DNA of 64,000 bases from GCA-002282575 sp964519885 (GTDB lineage: Bacteria; Pseudomonadota; Gammaproteobacteria; Thiomicrospirales; Thiomicrospiraceae), in assembly GCA_964519885.1 (NCBI GenBank), contig CAZFLX010000013.1, forward strand, positions 1 through 64,000. The letters run 5' to 3'. A program made the position numbers and the translations under genes. Positions 33,960 through 42,759 of the stretch are shown in pieces (position 1 is the stretch's first letter; each line of letters begins with the position of its first letter). Below the pieces are notes generated by a model, which was given only the letters and a program-made list of their open reading frames with translations, was not told the DNA's origin and did no database searches.

Positions 33960-35318
33960 TTAATCGACATCGTAACCAGCATCTCGTAATTTCGCGAGCT
34001 TGTACCTAAGTGTACGCGGACTCATTTGTAATACTTCTGCAGTACGTGCCCGATTTCCGGCTTGTAACTTCAATGTCGTTAAAATTAACTTAATTTCTTG
34101 CTCTTTCAAATCTTGCATGACAACCGGTTCTGTCGAACCCGTCTCTTCTTCTGCATCGGTAGAAACATCATTTTCTTTAACCTCCTGCCATAAAGTGCGT
34201 GCATCCAATAAGATGTCATCAACGGTAATCCATTCACCCGCTTGAAGCACCATGGCACGCTGTACGACATTATCTAACTCTCGAATATTGCCTTGCCAAG
34301 CATAAGTGATTAAGCGTTCTTTGGCTTCATCGGTTAAGCTAGGCAAGGAATGACTTCCAGCATAGTGGCGCTTAATCAGCCTTTCTGCAATAGGAATAAC
34401 ATCTAAAGGTCTTTCACGTAAGGGAGCCAAATGTAATGGAAATACATTCAAACGGTAAAACAAGTCTTCACGAAACTTATGGGCTTTGATTGCCTGCTCG
34501 AAATCAATATTGGTGGCGGAAAGCACACGCACATCAAGCGCAATCGGCTTGTCACTACCTAAACGCTCTACCTCACGCTCTTGCAATACGCGTAACAGTT
34601 TGCTTTGCAATTCGATGTTCATCTCACCAATTTCATCCAGAAACAGCGTCCCCTTTTGCGCCTGCTCGAATTTACCCGGCATAGATTTTACAGCACCCGT
34701 AAAGGCGCCTTTTTCATAACCAAATAGCGTTGCTTCCAACATGGTTTCTGGAATTGCGGCACAGTTAATGGCAATAAAAGGACCTTGAGCTCGTCCCGAT
34801 TGTTGGTGCAAATAACGCGCCAAGACTTCTTTTCCCGTGCCACTTTCACCGGTAATCATGACACTGGCATCCGAGGCGGCGACTTTCTGCGCCAAGCGCT
34901 TAATTTTCTGTGTTTGCGGATCTTCGGCGACAAAATCATCTTCACTTGAAGCATCAACATTAAGATAGCGTTGCGCTTTTTCCAGCAATAAACTCGCTTC
35001 AAACGGCTTAACAATATAATCTACCGCACCATCTTTCATGGCGGATACGGCTTGTTCGATGGTACCGTAAGCAGTCATTAATACCACCGGCAAATGGGGT
35101 TTTAAAGCACGCAAGCGTTGCAATAACGCATAACCGTCCATCCCATCCATACGAATGTCACTGAAAACCAGACTGATTTCTTCCTCGCCCAGCACCGCTA
35201 AGGCACTTAATCCGTTATCGACCGACAATACCTCAAAGTCCCCCAACTGCAAGGTATCAACAATGGCTTCACGCAAGGCACTGTCGTCTTCGACCACTAA
35301 AATTCGACCCAAACTCAT
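33960..35318 (-). CDS. flrC: Sigma-54-dependent flagellar response regulator FlrC/FleR
   Basis: Activates sigma-54 flagellar promoters when phosphorylated by FlrB. The 452-aa protein has a receiver domain (ILVVEDDSALREAIVD, phospho-Asp in VFSDIRMDGMDG, Lys in IVKPFEAS), an AAA+ domain with Walker A GESGTGKEV, the sigma-54 contact loop KGAFTGAVKSM and FLDEIGEM, and a Fis-type helix-turn-helix (NRARTAEVLQMSPRTLRYKL). The ATG at 35318 has a near-perfect GGGAGGAG 6 bases upstream and overlaps the flrB stop by 4 bases; the longer frame is rejected. Confidence 0.96.
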   Translation of the reverse strand: MSLGRILVVEDDSALREAIVDTLQLGDFEVLSVDNGLSALAVLGEEEISLVFSDIRMDGMDGYALLQRLRALKPHLPVVLMTAYGTIEQAVSAMKDGAVDYIVKPFEASLLLEKAQRYLNVDASSEDDFVAEDPQTQKIKRLAQKVAASDASVMITGESGTGKEVLARYLHQQSGRAQGPFIAINCAAIPETMLEATLFGYEKGAFTGAVKSMPGKFEQAQKGTLFLDEIGEMNIELQSKLLRVLQEREVERLGSDKPIALDVRVLSATNIDFEQAIKAHKFREDLFYRLNVFPLHLAPLRERPLDVIPIAERLIKRHYAGSHSLPSLTDEAKERLITYAWQGNIRELDNVVQRAMVLQAGEWITVDDILLDARTLWQEVKENDVSTDAEEETGSTEPVVMQDLKEQEIKLILTTLKLQAGNRARTAEVLQMSPRTLRYKLAKLRDAGYDVD

Positions 35319-36472
35319 GCCATCTCCTCCCATTTGGGCAACCAAATACAAAACTCAGCCCCTTGTCCTAATTGCGAGCTCAAGGTCACACGCCCATGAT
35401 GAGCTTGTACCACGGCTCTCGTCACTGCTAACCCTAAACCCGTTCCTTGCGCTCGACTGGTGTAAAAGGGTTCAAAAATTTTCTCGTGTAAACCATCTTC
35501 AATACCTGGCCCTCTATCAGCAACACAGACTTTAATCCAATCATCTTGAGTTTCAGCACGTAAGCTGATCTGCGCACCAGTTTTCACCACATCAATAGCG
35601 TTGACGACTAAACTCTGCACTGCGGTAATTAATGCATCAATATCGCCCTGGACAGCTTGTCCCGCCAACCATTGCTCTACCTTCAATTGACTACCGCTCG
35701 ACTGCACAGAGGCTTCGCAAACTTGTATCACTTGTTGTAACCAATCATTAACTTCAATTCGACTGCTACCACTCTGCCCGCCCTTAGCATACTGCAACAT
35801 ATCCGTTACCAAATGCTCTAAATGTCGCAAACGTGCCAGTATTTTGTCGCTCATTTGTGCGCGCTTGTCTTCACTAACATTTGGCAAAGATAATTGAGAA
35901 GCATAAAGCAAGGCAGCCGCCAAGGGGGTGCGAATTTGATGTGCTAACGAAGCAGCCATCTCACCCATACTGCGTAAGCGTTGATGCTGACTTAATTGAC
36001 TTGCTAGGGTGCGTTGTTCAGTCACATCCATCAATAAGACGATCTTGCCTAGCGCTTTATCTAAGGGCGTTTCAGACACATTCAAAATACGTTGATCGGG
36101 CAATAGCCAATCTCCAGCAACTTCACTGCGCACACCAACCGATGCTAACACTTGTTGCCAATATTGCCCCTGCAAGGGTACAGACAACCACTGTTGTGCC
36201 GTGGCATTAACCTCGGTAATTTTGCCCATTTGGTCTAACACCAGCACGGCTGCAGGTAATAGGGTTAGCAATCGCGCCAAGCGATCAGCGACACGCTCTT
36301 TTTCAGCCAATTGCAATAAACGTTCACTGCGCGCCTGGGCTAATTCTTGTGTTAACTCAACCACTTGATGCTGTAGAGCATGATAAGACTGGGCTAACTG
36401 TTCAGATGTTGCATTGAATAGCGCAAAGGCCTCTTCTAATTCCTGCAACCGCTGACGTTCGTCGGGTGACAT
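35315..36472 (-). CDS. flrB: Cytoplasmic flagellar sensor histidine kinase FlrB/FleS
   Basis: Phosphorylates FlrC. The 385-aa kinase has no membrane segment. It has an N-terminal coiled coil, a PAS-like domain (AAVLVLDQMGKITEVNATAQQWL) and an H-box (AASLAHQIRTPLAAALL). The HATPase has VVNAIDVVK (N), VADRGPGIEDG (G1), FEPFYTS and GTGLGLAV (G2). The start at 36472 (MSPDERQRL) has AGG 5 bases upstream; ATG 36487 would overlap flrA by 8 bases. The order flrA-flrB-flrC is as in Vibrio. Confidence 0.94.
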   Translation of the reverse strand: MSPDERQRLQELEEAFALFNATSEQLAQSYHALQHQVVELTQELAQARSERLLQLAEKERVADRLARLLTLLPAAVLVLDQMGKITEVNATAQQWLSVPLQGQYWQQVLASVGVRSEVAGDWLLPDQRILNVSETPLDKALGKIVLLMDVTEQRTLASQLSQHQRLRSMGEMAASLAHQIRTPLAAALLYASQLSLPNVSEDKRAQMSDKILARLRHLEHLVTDMLQYAKGGQSGSSRIEVNDWLQQVIQVCEASVQSSGSQLKVEQWLAGQAVQGDIDALITAVQSLVVNAIDVVKTGAQISLRAETQDDWIKVCVADRGPGIEDGLHEKIFEPFYTSRAQGTGLGLAVTRAVVQAHHGRVTLSSQLGQGAEFCIWLPKWEEMA

Positions 36473-36479
36473 ACTCACC

Positions 36480-37469
36480 TTAGTCATCCTCACCACGGAT
36501 ACGAAGTTTGCGCATTTTTTCAATTAAGGTGGTGCGATTCATACGTAATAACCGTGCGGCTTGACTGACTACCCCTTCAGACTGCATTAAGGCGCGTTGA
36601 ATAATTTGTTTTTCCATTTCGACCAAATATTGTTTTAAATCTAAACTGCCATCGAAACTAGGCATTTCAACCACTTCAGCCTCTTTAAGGGTTGCAGTAA
36701 TGGGTTCTATCGGACGATATTGCACCGGTAACTGCTCAACATCCACCGATTTACCGGCAAACAAAATCGACAAACGTTCAGCCAAATTACCTAATTCACG
36801 CACATTACCCGGCCAATCATAAGCCATTAAAGCTTCATAAACTTCGGTTGATAATTTGGGTGCTTCACGTCCCTGTGTGGCTAACTGCTGTAGTTTCGCA
36901 TCGAGTAGTAGCGGCACATCCTCAGTTCTTTGACGCAATGAAGGCAGTTCAATCGGGAAAACATTCAGTCGATAGTAAAGGTCTTCACGGAATGAACCTT
37001 CATCAATACGAATGGGCAGATCTCTATGGGTAGCGGCAATAATGCGCACATCAGCTTGGAAACTTTTATTACCGCCCACCCGTTCATAAACACGCTCTTG
37101 CAGTACGCGTAGCAGCTTGACCTGCATGGGTAAAGGCATATCGCCAATCTCATCTAAAAAGAGCGAACCACCTTCAGCCAGTTCAAAACGCCCTTTGCGA
37201 GCGGTGATGGCACCGGTAAAAGCGCCTTTTTCGTGACCGAATAACTCGCTTTCTAACAATTCAGCGGGAATAGCACCACAATTTAACGGCACAAAAGCAT
37301 AAGCATTACGCAACGAACAGAGATGAATACATTGAGCAACCACTTCCTTACCTGTGCCGGACTCACCGAGAATCAATACGGTGGCATCCGTTTCTGCTAC
37401 CTGACGAATCAGCTCTTTCACCTGCATCATCGCGGGACTTGTCCCGATCAAATGTGCTAATGGATCCAT
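36480..37469 (-). CDS. flrA: Sigma-54 activator FlrA/FleQ-like, lacking the N-terminal domain
   Basis: By position and sequence, the master flagellar activator. The 329-aa protein begins directly at the AAA+ domain (MDPLAHLIGTSPAMMQVKELI). It has Walker A GESGTGKEVV, LNCGAIPAELLESELFGHEKGAFTGA and FLDEIGDMPLPMQVKLLRVL, and a C-terminal Fis-type HTH (VSQAARLLRMNRTTLIEKMRKLRI). FleQ/FlrA are usually near 480-490 aa with a receiver-like N-terminal domain. Here an in-frame TAA at 37500-37502 and the lack of any start codon before 37469 show that the domain is absent. The other activator without such a domain is PspF-like, but position argues for flrA. Confidence 0.88.
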   Translation of the reverse strand: MDPLAHLIGTSPAMMQVKELIRQVAETDATVLILGESGTGKEVVAQCIHLCSLRNAYAFVPLNCGAIPAELLESELFGHEKGAFTGAITARKGRFELAEGGSLFLDEIGDMPLPMQVKLLRVLQERVYERVGGNKSFQADVRIIAATHRDLPIRIDEGSFREDLYYRLNVFPIELPSLRQRTEDVPLLLDAKLQQLATQGREAPKLSTEVYEALMAYDWPGNVRELGNLAERLSILFAGKSVDVEQLPVQYRPIEPITATLKEAEVVEMPSFDGSLDLKQYLVEMEKQIIQRALMQSEGVVSQAARLLRMNRTTLIEKMRKLRIRGEDD

Positions 37470-37509
37470 CCTACCCCCAAGATGCGCTTTTTTATGGTTT
37501 TAAAACCCT

Positions 37510-37530
37510 GTTATTACTATTGATAATAAC
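37510..37530. repeat. Inverted repeat between flrA promoter and start codon
   Basis: GTTATTA and TAATAAC arms of 7 bp flank a 7-base centre. The repeat begins just downstream of the predicted flrA transcription start, the place of a repressor operator or leader hairpin. It is AT-rich, so chance is possible. Confidence 0.4.
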
Positions 37531-37542
37531 CTATCTTCGCCA

Positions 37543-37572
37543 TTTATACACCACAAACATTGCGGATGTCAA
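37543..37572 (-). promoter_or_regulatory. Sigma-70 promoter for flrA
   Basis: The minus strand has a perfect -35 TTGACA, an 18-base spacer, and TATAAA as -10. It lies about 75 bases upstream of the flrA ATG, in the gap after acnB. A housekeeping promoter at the top of the flagellar hierarchy is expected for flrA. Confidence 0.75.
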
Positions 37573-37590
37573 AATTTTGTCACAAAAAAA

Positions 37591-37607
37591 GCCAGCATAA
37601 AGCTGGC
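37591..37607. terminator. Terminator downstream of acnB
   Basis: A perfect 6-bp stem GCCAGC/GCTGGC with loop ATAAA. On the minus strand it is followed by seven T residues, ending acnB transcription before the flrA promoter. ATTTTT on the other side makes it potentially bidirectional. Confidence 0.85.
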
Positions 37608-37698
37608 ATTTTTCATAATGTAGAACAATTAGTTAGCTATGGCTGCTCATAACACTGTCATCAACTTAAGCTAAGCTTATCATTATTGAGGTATTTTG

Positions 37699-40260
37699 TT
37701 AAACAGCCACCACACCGATTTTCTCTAGTTTATCACTCTCGACTTGGTAGTCGGGCAGTTGATCAAACTGTAAGTAACGATACACATCTTTTGCCATGGT
37801 ATCTAGCTTGCCGACATACTCCAAATACTCAGCAGGCGCTGGAATGCGACCGAGTTTCGCAATCACTGCCGACAGCTCGGCCGATCCTAAGTAAACCTGC
37901 GCATCCTTACCTAAACGGTTTGGGAAGTTACGTGTCGAGGTCGAGAAAACATGCGCACCATCTTTCACCCGCGCTTGGTTACCCATACACAGCGAACAAC
38001 CTGGCATTTCCATACGCGCACCCGCACGACCGAAAATACCATAGTAGCCCTCTTCCATCAGCTGATGCTGATCCATTTTCGTGGGTGGCGCAATCCAGAG
38101 CGTGGTCGGCAAGCCACCGATGCCATCTAACACCTTACCCGCCGCACGGTAATGTCCGATGTTGGTCATACAAGAACCAATAAAGACTTCATCGATTTTG
38201 TTACCTGCAATCGCTGACAAAGGACGCACATCGTCAGGATCGTTCGGGCAAGCCACCAAGGGTTCGGTGATGGTCGCCAAATCGATTTCGATGATTTCGG
38301 CGTATTCCGCATCGGCATCGGCTTTGAGCAAACTGGGGTTCGCTAACCAAGCTTCCATGCCTTCGATGCGACGCTCTAGCGTGCGCACATCTTGGTAACC
38401 ATTGGCAATCATCCAACGCATTAGGGTAATGTTCGAGCGCAGGTATTCGGCAACCGACGCTTCACCTAACTGAATAGTACAACCATTGGCAGAACGCTCG
38501 GCCGAAGCATCAGACAATTCAAACGCCTGCTCCACTTTCAAGTCGGGTAAGCCTTCGATTTCTAAAATGCGACCATTAAAAACGTTGACCTTGCCTTTCT
38601 TATCGAGCGTGAGTAAACCACGTTGAATGGCAACGTAAGGAATGGCATTCACCAAATCACGCAGGGTAATACCTGGCTGCATTTGGCCTTTGAAACGCAC
38701 CAACACCGACTCTGGCATGTTCAATGGCATCACGCCCAAAGTCGCGGCAAAAGCCACCAAGCCCGATCCTGCTGGGAAGGAAATACCAATCGGGAAACGG
38801 GTATGCGAATCACCGCCTGTACCAACAGTGTCGGGCAACAACAAACGGTTTAACCACGAGTGAATCACCCCGTCACCTGGGCGCAGCGACACGCCACCAC
38901 GACTGGTGATAAACTCTGGCAAGCTGTGCTGTAACTTCACATCGACAGGTTTGGGGTAAGCGGCAGTATGACAGAAAGACTGCATCACCAAGTCGGCACT
39001 GAAGCCCAAGCAGGCTAGCTCTTTCAACTCATCACGCGTCATCGCGCCCGTGGTGTCTTGCGAACCAACGGTGGTCATGTGGGGTTCGCAGTACTGATTG
39101 GCACGCACGCCCGTTAAGCCGCAGGCTTTACCGACCATTTTTTGCGCCAGCGTGTAACCCTTGCCCGTATCGTTTGGAATCGATTGACGCAAGAACAACT
39201 CAGACGCAGGTAAACCCAAGGTACGACGCGCACGTTCTGTTAAGGCTCGACCAATAATCAACGGCACGCGACCGCCCGCACGTACTTCATCGGGCATGGT
39301 TTCAGGGGTCAGTGTAAAGGTGCTAATCACCGCACCGTTTTTATGAATTTCGCCTTTGAACGGATAAATGGTAATGACATCGCCCGTTTCCATTTGGGTG
39401 ACATCGCATTCAATCGGTAAGCTACCTGAATCTTCGGCCGTGTTGAAGAAAATCGGTGCAATTTTGCCACCCAACACCACGCCACCTTGACGCTTGTTCG
39501 GCACGTGCGGAATGTCATCGCCAAACCACCACATCACCGAGTTCATCGCCGACTTACGTGACGAACCCGTACCCACCACGTCACCGACATAAGCAACAGG
39601 ATGACCTTTTGCTTTTAACTCAGCAACAACGGCAGGTAGATTCGGCACACGATCACGCAACATGGCTACGGCATGAACAGGAATATCTGGACGGCTCCAG
39701 GCTTCGGTTGCAGGCGATAAGTCATCGGTATTGGTTTCGCCAGCCACTTTAAACACGGTGACAGTAATACTTTCGGGCAAAACTGGCTTGCTGGTGAACC
39801 AATCGGCATTTGCCCAAGACTCGACCAGTTTCTGCGCCCAAGCATTGGTTTTCGCTTTTTCAGTCACATCGTGGTAAGCATCGTAAATTAACAGCGTTTT
39901 GCTTAACGCTTGATAAGCGGCTTCGGCAGTCACTGCATCATCGAGTAAGTCAATTAAAGGCGCGACGTTGTAACCACCAATCATGGTACCCAAGATTTCA
40001 GTCGCACGCACACGATCCATTAACGGACACGCCACTTTGGCTTTAGCCACATCGGCTAAGAAAGCCGCTTTGACATAAGCAGCTTGGTCAACCCCAGGCG
40101 GGACACAATCGATCAAAAGATGCATCAAGAACTCTGCTTCGCCAGCAGGAGGGTTTTTCAACAATTCAACCAGTTCAGCAACTTGTTCAGCAGTTAAGGG
40201 TAAAGGAGGCACTCCTTCGGCGGCACGTTCGGCGGTGTGTTGACGATAGGCTGTAAGCAT
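37699..40260 (-). CDS. acnB: Bifunctional aconitate hydratase 2/2-methylisocitrate dehydratase
   Basis: The 4Fe-4S TCA-cycle enzyme converting citrate to isocitrate via aconitate, 853 aa, close to the E. coli length of 865. The N-terminal HEAT-like domain begins LTAYRQHTAERAAEGVPPLPL. The swivel domain follows. The cluster cysteines are in VFIGSCMTNIGHYR and PGCSLCMGNQARV near residues 690 and 755. GTGGDSHTRFPIG and QDTTGAMTRDEL are also present. CAGGAG precedes the ATG. It is monocistronic with its own terminator. Confidence 0.97.
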   Translation of the reverse strand: MLTAYRQHTAERAAEGVPPLPLTAEQVAELVELLKNPPAGEAEFLMHLLIDCVPPGVDQAAYVKAAFLADVAKAKVACPLMDRVRATEILGTMIGGYNVAPLIDLLDDAVTAEAAYQALSKTLLIYDAYHDVTEKAKTNAWAQKLVESWANADWFTSKPVLPESITVTVFKVAGETNTDDLSPATEAWSRPDIPVHAVAMLRDRVPNLPAVVAELKAKGHPVAYVGDVVGTGSSRKSAMNSVMWWFGDDIPHVPNKRQGGVVLGGKIAPIFFNTAEDSGSLPIECDVTQMETGDVITIYPFKGEIHKNGAVISTFTLTPETMPDEVRAGGRVPLIIGRALTERARRTLGLPASELFLRQSIPNDTGKGYTLAQKMVGKACGLTGVRANQYCEPHMTTVGSQDTTGAMTRDELKELACLGFSADLVMQSFCHTAAYPKPVDVKLQHSLPEFITSRGGVSLRPGDGVIHSWLNRLLLPDTVGTGGDSHTRFPIGISFPAGSGLVAFAATLGVMPLNMPESVLVRFKGQMQPGITLRDLVNAIPYVAIQRGLLTLDKKGKVNVFNGRILEIEGLPDLKVEQAFELSDASAERSANGCTIQLGEASVAEYLRSNITLMRWMIANGYQDVRTLERRIEGMEAWLANPSLLKADADAEYAEIIEIDLATITEPLVACPNDPDDVRPLSAIAGNKIDEVFIGSCMTNIGHYRAAGKVLDGIGGLPTTLWIAPPTKMDQHQLMEEGYYGIFGRAGARMEMPGCSLCMGNQARVKDGAHVFSTSTRNFPNRLGKDAQVYLGSAELSAVIAKLGRIPAPAEYLEYVGKLDTMAKDVYRYLQFDQLPDYQVESDKLEKIGVVAV

Positions 40261-40360
40261 AACAAGGCGCTCCTGAATCGACGATAATTAAATTAGGGTT
40301 AATTTTAACAAAAAACCACAGACTCGGGCAGATTTTAAAAGGACACCAAATTACCTAGCC

Positions 40361-41638
40361 TTAATTTAGGTTCAAAAATTGATTCACAACCAACGCCATA
40401 CTCAATCCGATACCAATGAGCAACAAACCTGGCAAGGCATCACGACTTAATGATTTTCCACCAATACCCAGCACTAAGCCAATTTTAAACACGAGATTCG
40501 CTAACAAAGCCAAACTCACCGCAATCACCGCGTCATCTAAGGAAACACGATCAATCGCAAGCAAACGAAGCGTAGAAAGCGCACTAGCATTAGCGTCCGT
40601 CAAGCCTGAAACAAAAGCAACCGCAAACAGACCACCTTGTCCAACCTGATCCTGCAACCACCCTGCTGTCAACAAAACTACCGCGTAAAGTAAACCAAAG
40701 GACAAGGCTGTTTTTAGTTCAGTAGGATTTGTCACTTGGGGTAAAGGCAACTCCCCCGCATGAGATAAACTGCGCCAACGGTAGGCAATCATTAACAACC
40801 CAGGAATAATGCCCGAGATAAAAATAAAGGCAATATCGTTCAACAGACTCGGCGCAACCACAACGGCTATAATACCTAAGCGAATCATTACCATTACATT
40901 AGCAATTAAAATCACTACCGCCGACATGGAAACTAAACACGCATCACTAGCAGCATGACGAGAAAACATCATTGTTGTTGCTGTTGAAGATGCCAGACCA
41001 CCAAATACGCCTAATAAAGCGGCACCATATTTAGCACCAACAATTCTGAGGGCTAAATAACCCGCCAACGCCATACCCGAAATCAACACCACCATCCACC
41101 ATATCTGTTGTGGATTGAAGGCACCATTCGGTCCCATGTTTTCATTAGGCAAAATCGGTAAAATAACCAGAAATAGCACCGAAAACTGTAAAATGGAATC
41201 TGTGTCGCGGCGCGTCATGCGCTCACTCAGTTGCTTTAGCTCCGCTTTCATATACAAAAGTATGGTGGTGGCGATGGCTAACATCACCGCCAAGCTCGTC
41301 AAATCATACCAAATAGCAACACCCAGCCCATAGGTAATCAGCAAAGCAACTTCTGTGGTGAAACCTCGATTTTTTTCAGCAACTTGACTGAAAAAACTAC
41401 CCGAAATCATTGTCATGGCTACCACAAACAATCCTACAGCAATCAACCATTCACTCGCCTGCTGTTCTGCCAGCATTGTCAATAAAGTCCCTAATACGGC
41501 TACCAGTGAAAAAGTACGAAAACCTGCAATCGAATTGGCTGAACGCTCGCGTTCCATGCCAATCAGCAAACCAATCGCCGCCGAGGTTAAGAAAGCCTCG
41601 ACGGGCTTTGCTAATTCAGGGGTAATAAAAGACAGCAT
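40361..41638 (-). CDS. MgtC/SapB-DUF4010 family membrane protein
   Basis: A 425-aa inner-membrane protein with about a dozen helices. The N-terminal part carries the MgtC/SapB-like signature (AAIGLLIGMERERSANSIAGFRTFSLVAVLG). The remainder is DUF4010-like with glycine-rich helices (LLGVFGGLASSTATTMMF, AVAFVSGLTDANASALSTLRLL). The family's function is not established. It is transcribed in the same direction as acnB 100 bases further on, with no clear terminator between. No regulatory link is evident. Confidence 0.85.
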   Translation of the reverse strand: MLSFITPELAKPVEAFLTSAAIGLLIGMERERSANSIAGFRTFSLVAVLGTLLTMLAEQQASEWLIAVGLFVVAMTMISGSFFSQVAEKNRGFTTEVALLITYGLGVAIWYDLTSLAVMLAIATTILLYMKAELKQLSERMTRRDTDSILQFSVLFLVILPILPNENMGPNGAFNPQQIWWMVVLISGMALAGYLALRIVGAKYGAALLGVFGGLASSTATTMMFSRHAASDACLVSMSAVVILIANVMVMIRLGIIAVVVAPSLLNDIAFIFISGIIPGLLMIAYRWRSLSHAGELPLPQVTNPTELKTALSFGLLYAVVLLTAGWLQDQVGQGGLFAVAFVSGLTDANASALSTLRLLAIDRVSLDDAVIAVSLALLANLVFKIGLVLGIGGKSLSRDALPGLLLIGIGLSMALVVNQFLNLN

Positions 41639-41694
41639 CTATAAAGCTCACCTTATGTTAAGCCGAACAGTCGATTAAAATGGGCAGATAACCT

Positions 41695-42591
41695 TTAGTT
41701 AGCGGCATGTTTATTGTGCTCAGACAAAGAGTCTCCTCGAAAAAAACTCAGCATACGTCGCAATACTGACTCATTACCTAACCATTCAATAAAAGGCGTT
41801 ACTGTGCCGACGTGACCCATATCAGCATAAAACTCAACTTCTACAGGAGCGCCTGCTGCCTGCAATAATTGGGCAAGACTTTTCGTGTTACTGGGATAAA
41901 CCAGTCCATCATCTAAACCATGTATCAACAATATGGGCGGCGTTTTAGCAGAAACATAACGAATCGGCTGTGCAGCCTGTAAACCCGCTTCATCAGTAAA
42001 AATCGGGCGATACTTAGCACCTAAGGTGGCAGCGAAATCTGCGGGTGTTGATAAGCCCACTACGCCTGCAAGCTGTTCAGGCTTCAAATCATATTGTGCT
42101 AAAAAGCGGGTATCTAACGCCAATAAACTGGCAATATGCGCCCCAGCAGAATGACCAACCACGAACACACCATTGTCTTGCACAGACCAACGATCTAACT
42201 GCCCCCATGTCCAAGCTAAAGCCTGAGCAGAATCCTCAACAAACACAGGAAAACGAACTTTGGGATACAACCGATAATCAGCGATGACCACGGTAAAACC
42301 CTGACGCGTTAAATTTCGGGCAACAAAACGATACTCAGCCTTATCGCCCGACATCCAGCTACCGCCATAAATAAAAAACACCAGCTTACCATTACTTTTC
42401 TTTGGGAAGTAGGCATCTAATTGTTGACGAGGTAAATCACCATAAGCGTAAGTTTCTACCCGACTGATACCATCATCCTGACCAATCGCATTCACCAAGG
42501 TTAGGGGGCTACACGCAGCCAGAACAGAAACCAAAACACCCAGCAGCGATACGATGATTAAACGAGGCGTTCTGAATGAATTTATTCGCAT
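41695..42591 (-). CDS. Lipoprotein alpha/beta-hydrolase (carboxylesterase type)
   Basis: A 298-aa hydrolase anchored by a lipobox (VSVLAACSP, Cys near residue 27). The catalytic set is complete: oxyanion loop FFIYGGSW, nucleophile Ser in VVGHSAGAHIAS, Asp in LIHGLDDGLV and His in YADMGHVG. The layout resembles the hormone-sensitive-lipase/BD-FAE-type esterases. The substrate is unknown. It diverges from purB with 168 bases between. Attachment to the inner or outer membrane cannot be decided beyond Ser at +2, which favours the outer membrane. Confidence 0.88.
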   Translation of the reverse strand: MRINSFRTPRLIIVSLLGVLVSVLAACSPLTLVNAIGQDDGISRVETYAYGDLPRQQLDAYFPKKSNGKLVFFIYGGSWMSGDKAEYRFVARNLTRQGFTVVIADYRLYPKVRFPVFVEDSAQALAWTWGQLDRWSVQDNGVFVVGHSAGAHIASLLALDTRFLAQYDLKPEQLAGVVGLSTPADFAATLGAKYRPIFTDEAGLQAAQPIRYVSAKTPPILLIHGLDDGLVYPSNTKSLAQLLQAAGAPVEVEFYADMGHVGTVTPFIEWLGNESVLRRMLSFFRGDSLSEHNKHAAN

Positions 42592-42759
42592 TAACCAGCT
42601 CCAGATATTGTTAACATAAGCGTTGCTTTAAAGCTGCAACAACCAACAGTTTATTTTATGTTAGCCTGATAATAAAGCAAAGCTTCAACATACAAGCGTT
42701 AAAGCACAACTTGCGGTAAAATATGACACAGTTTTTGTCTTTACACAGGATTTAATTGC

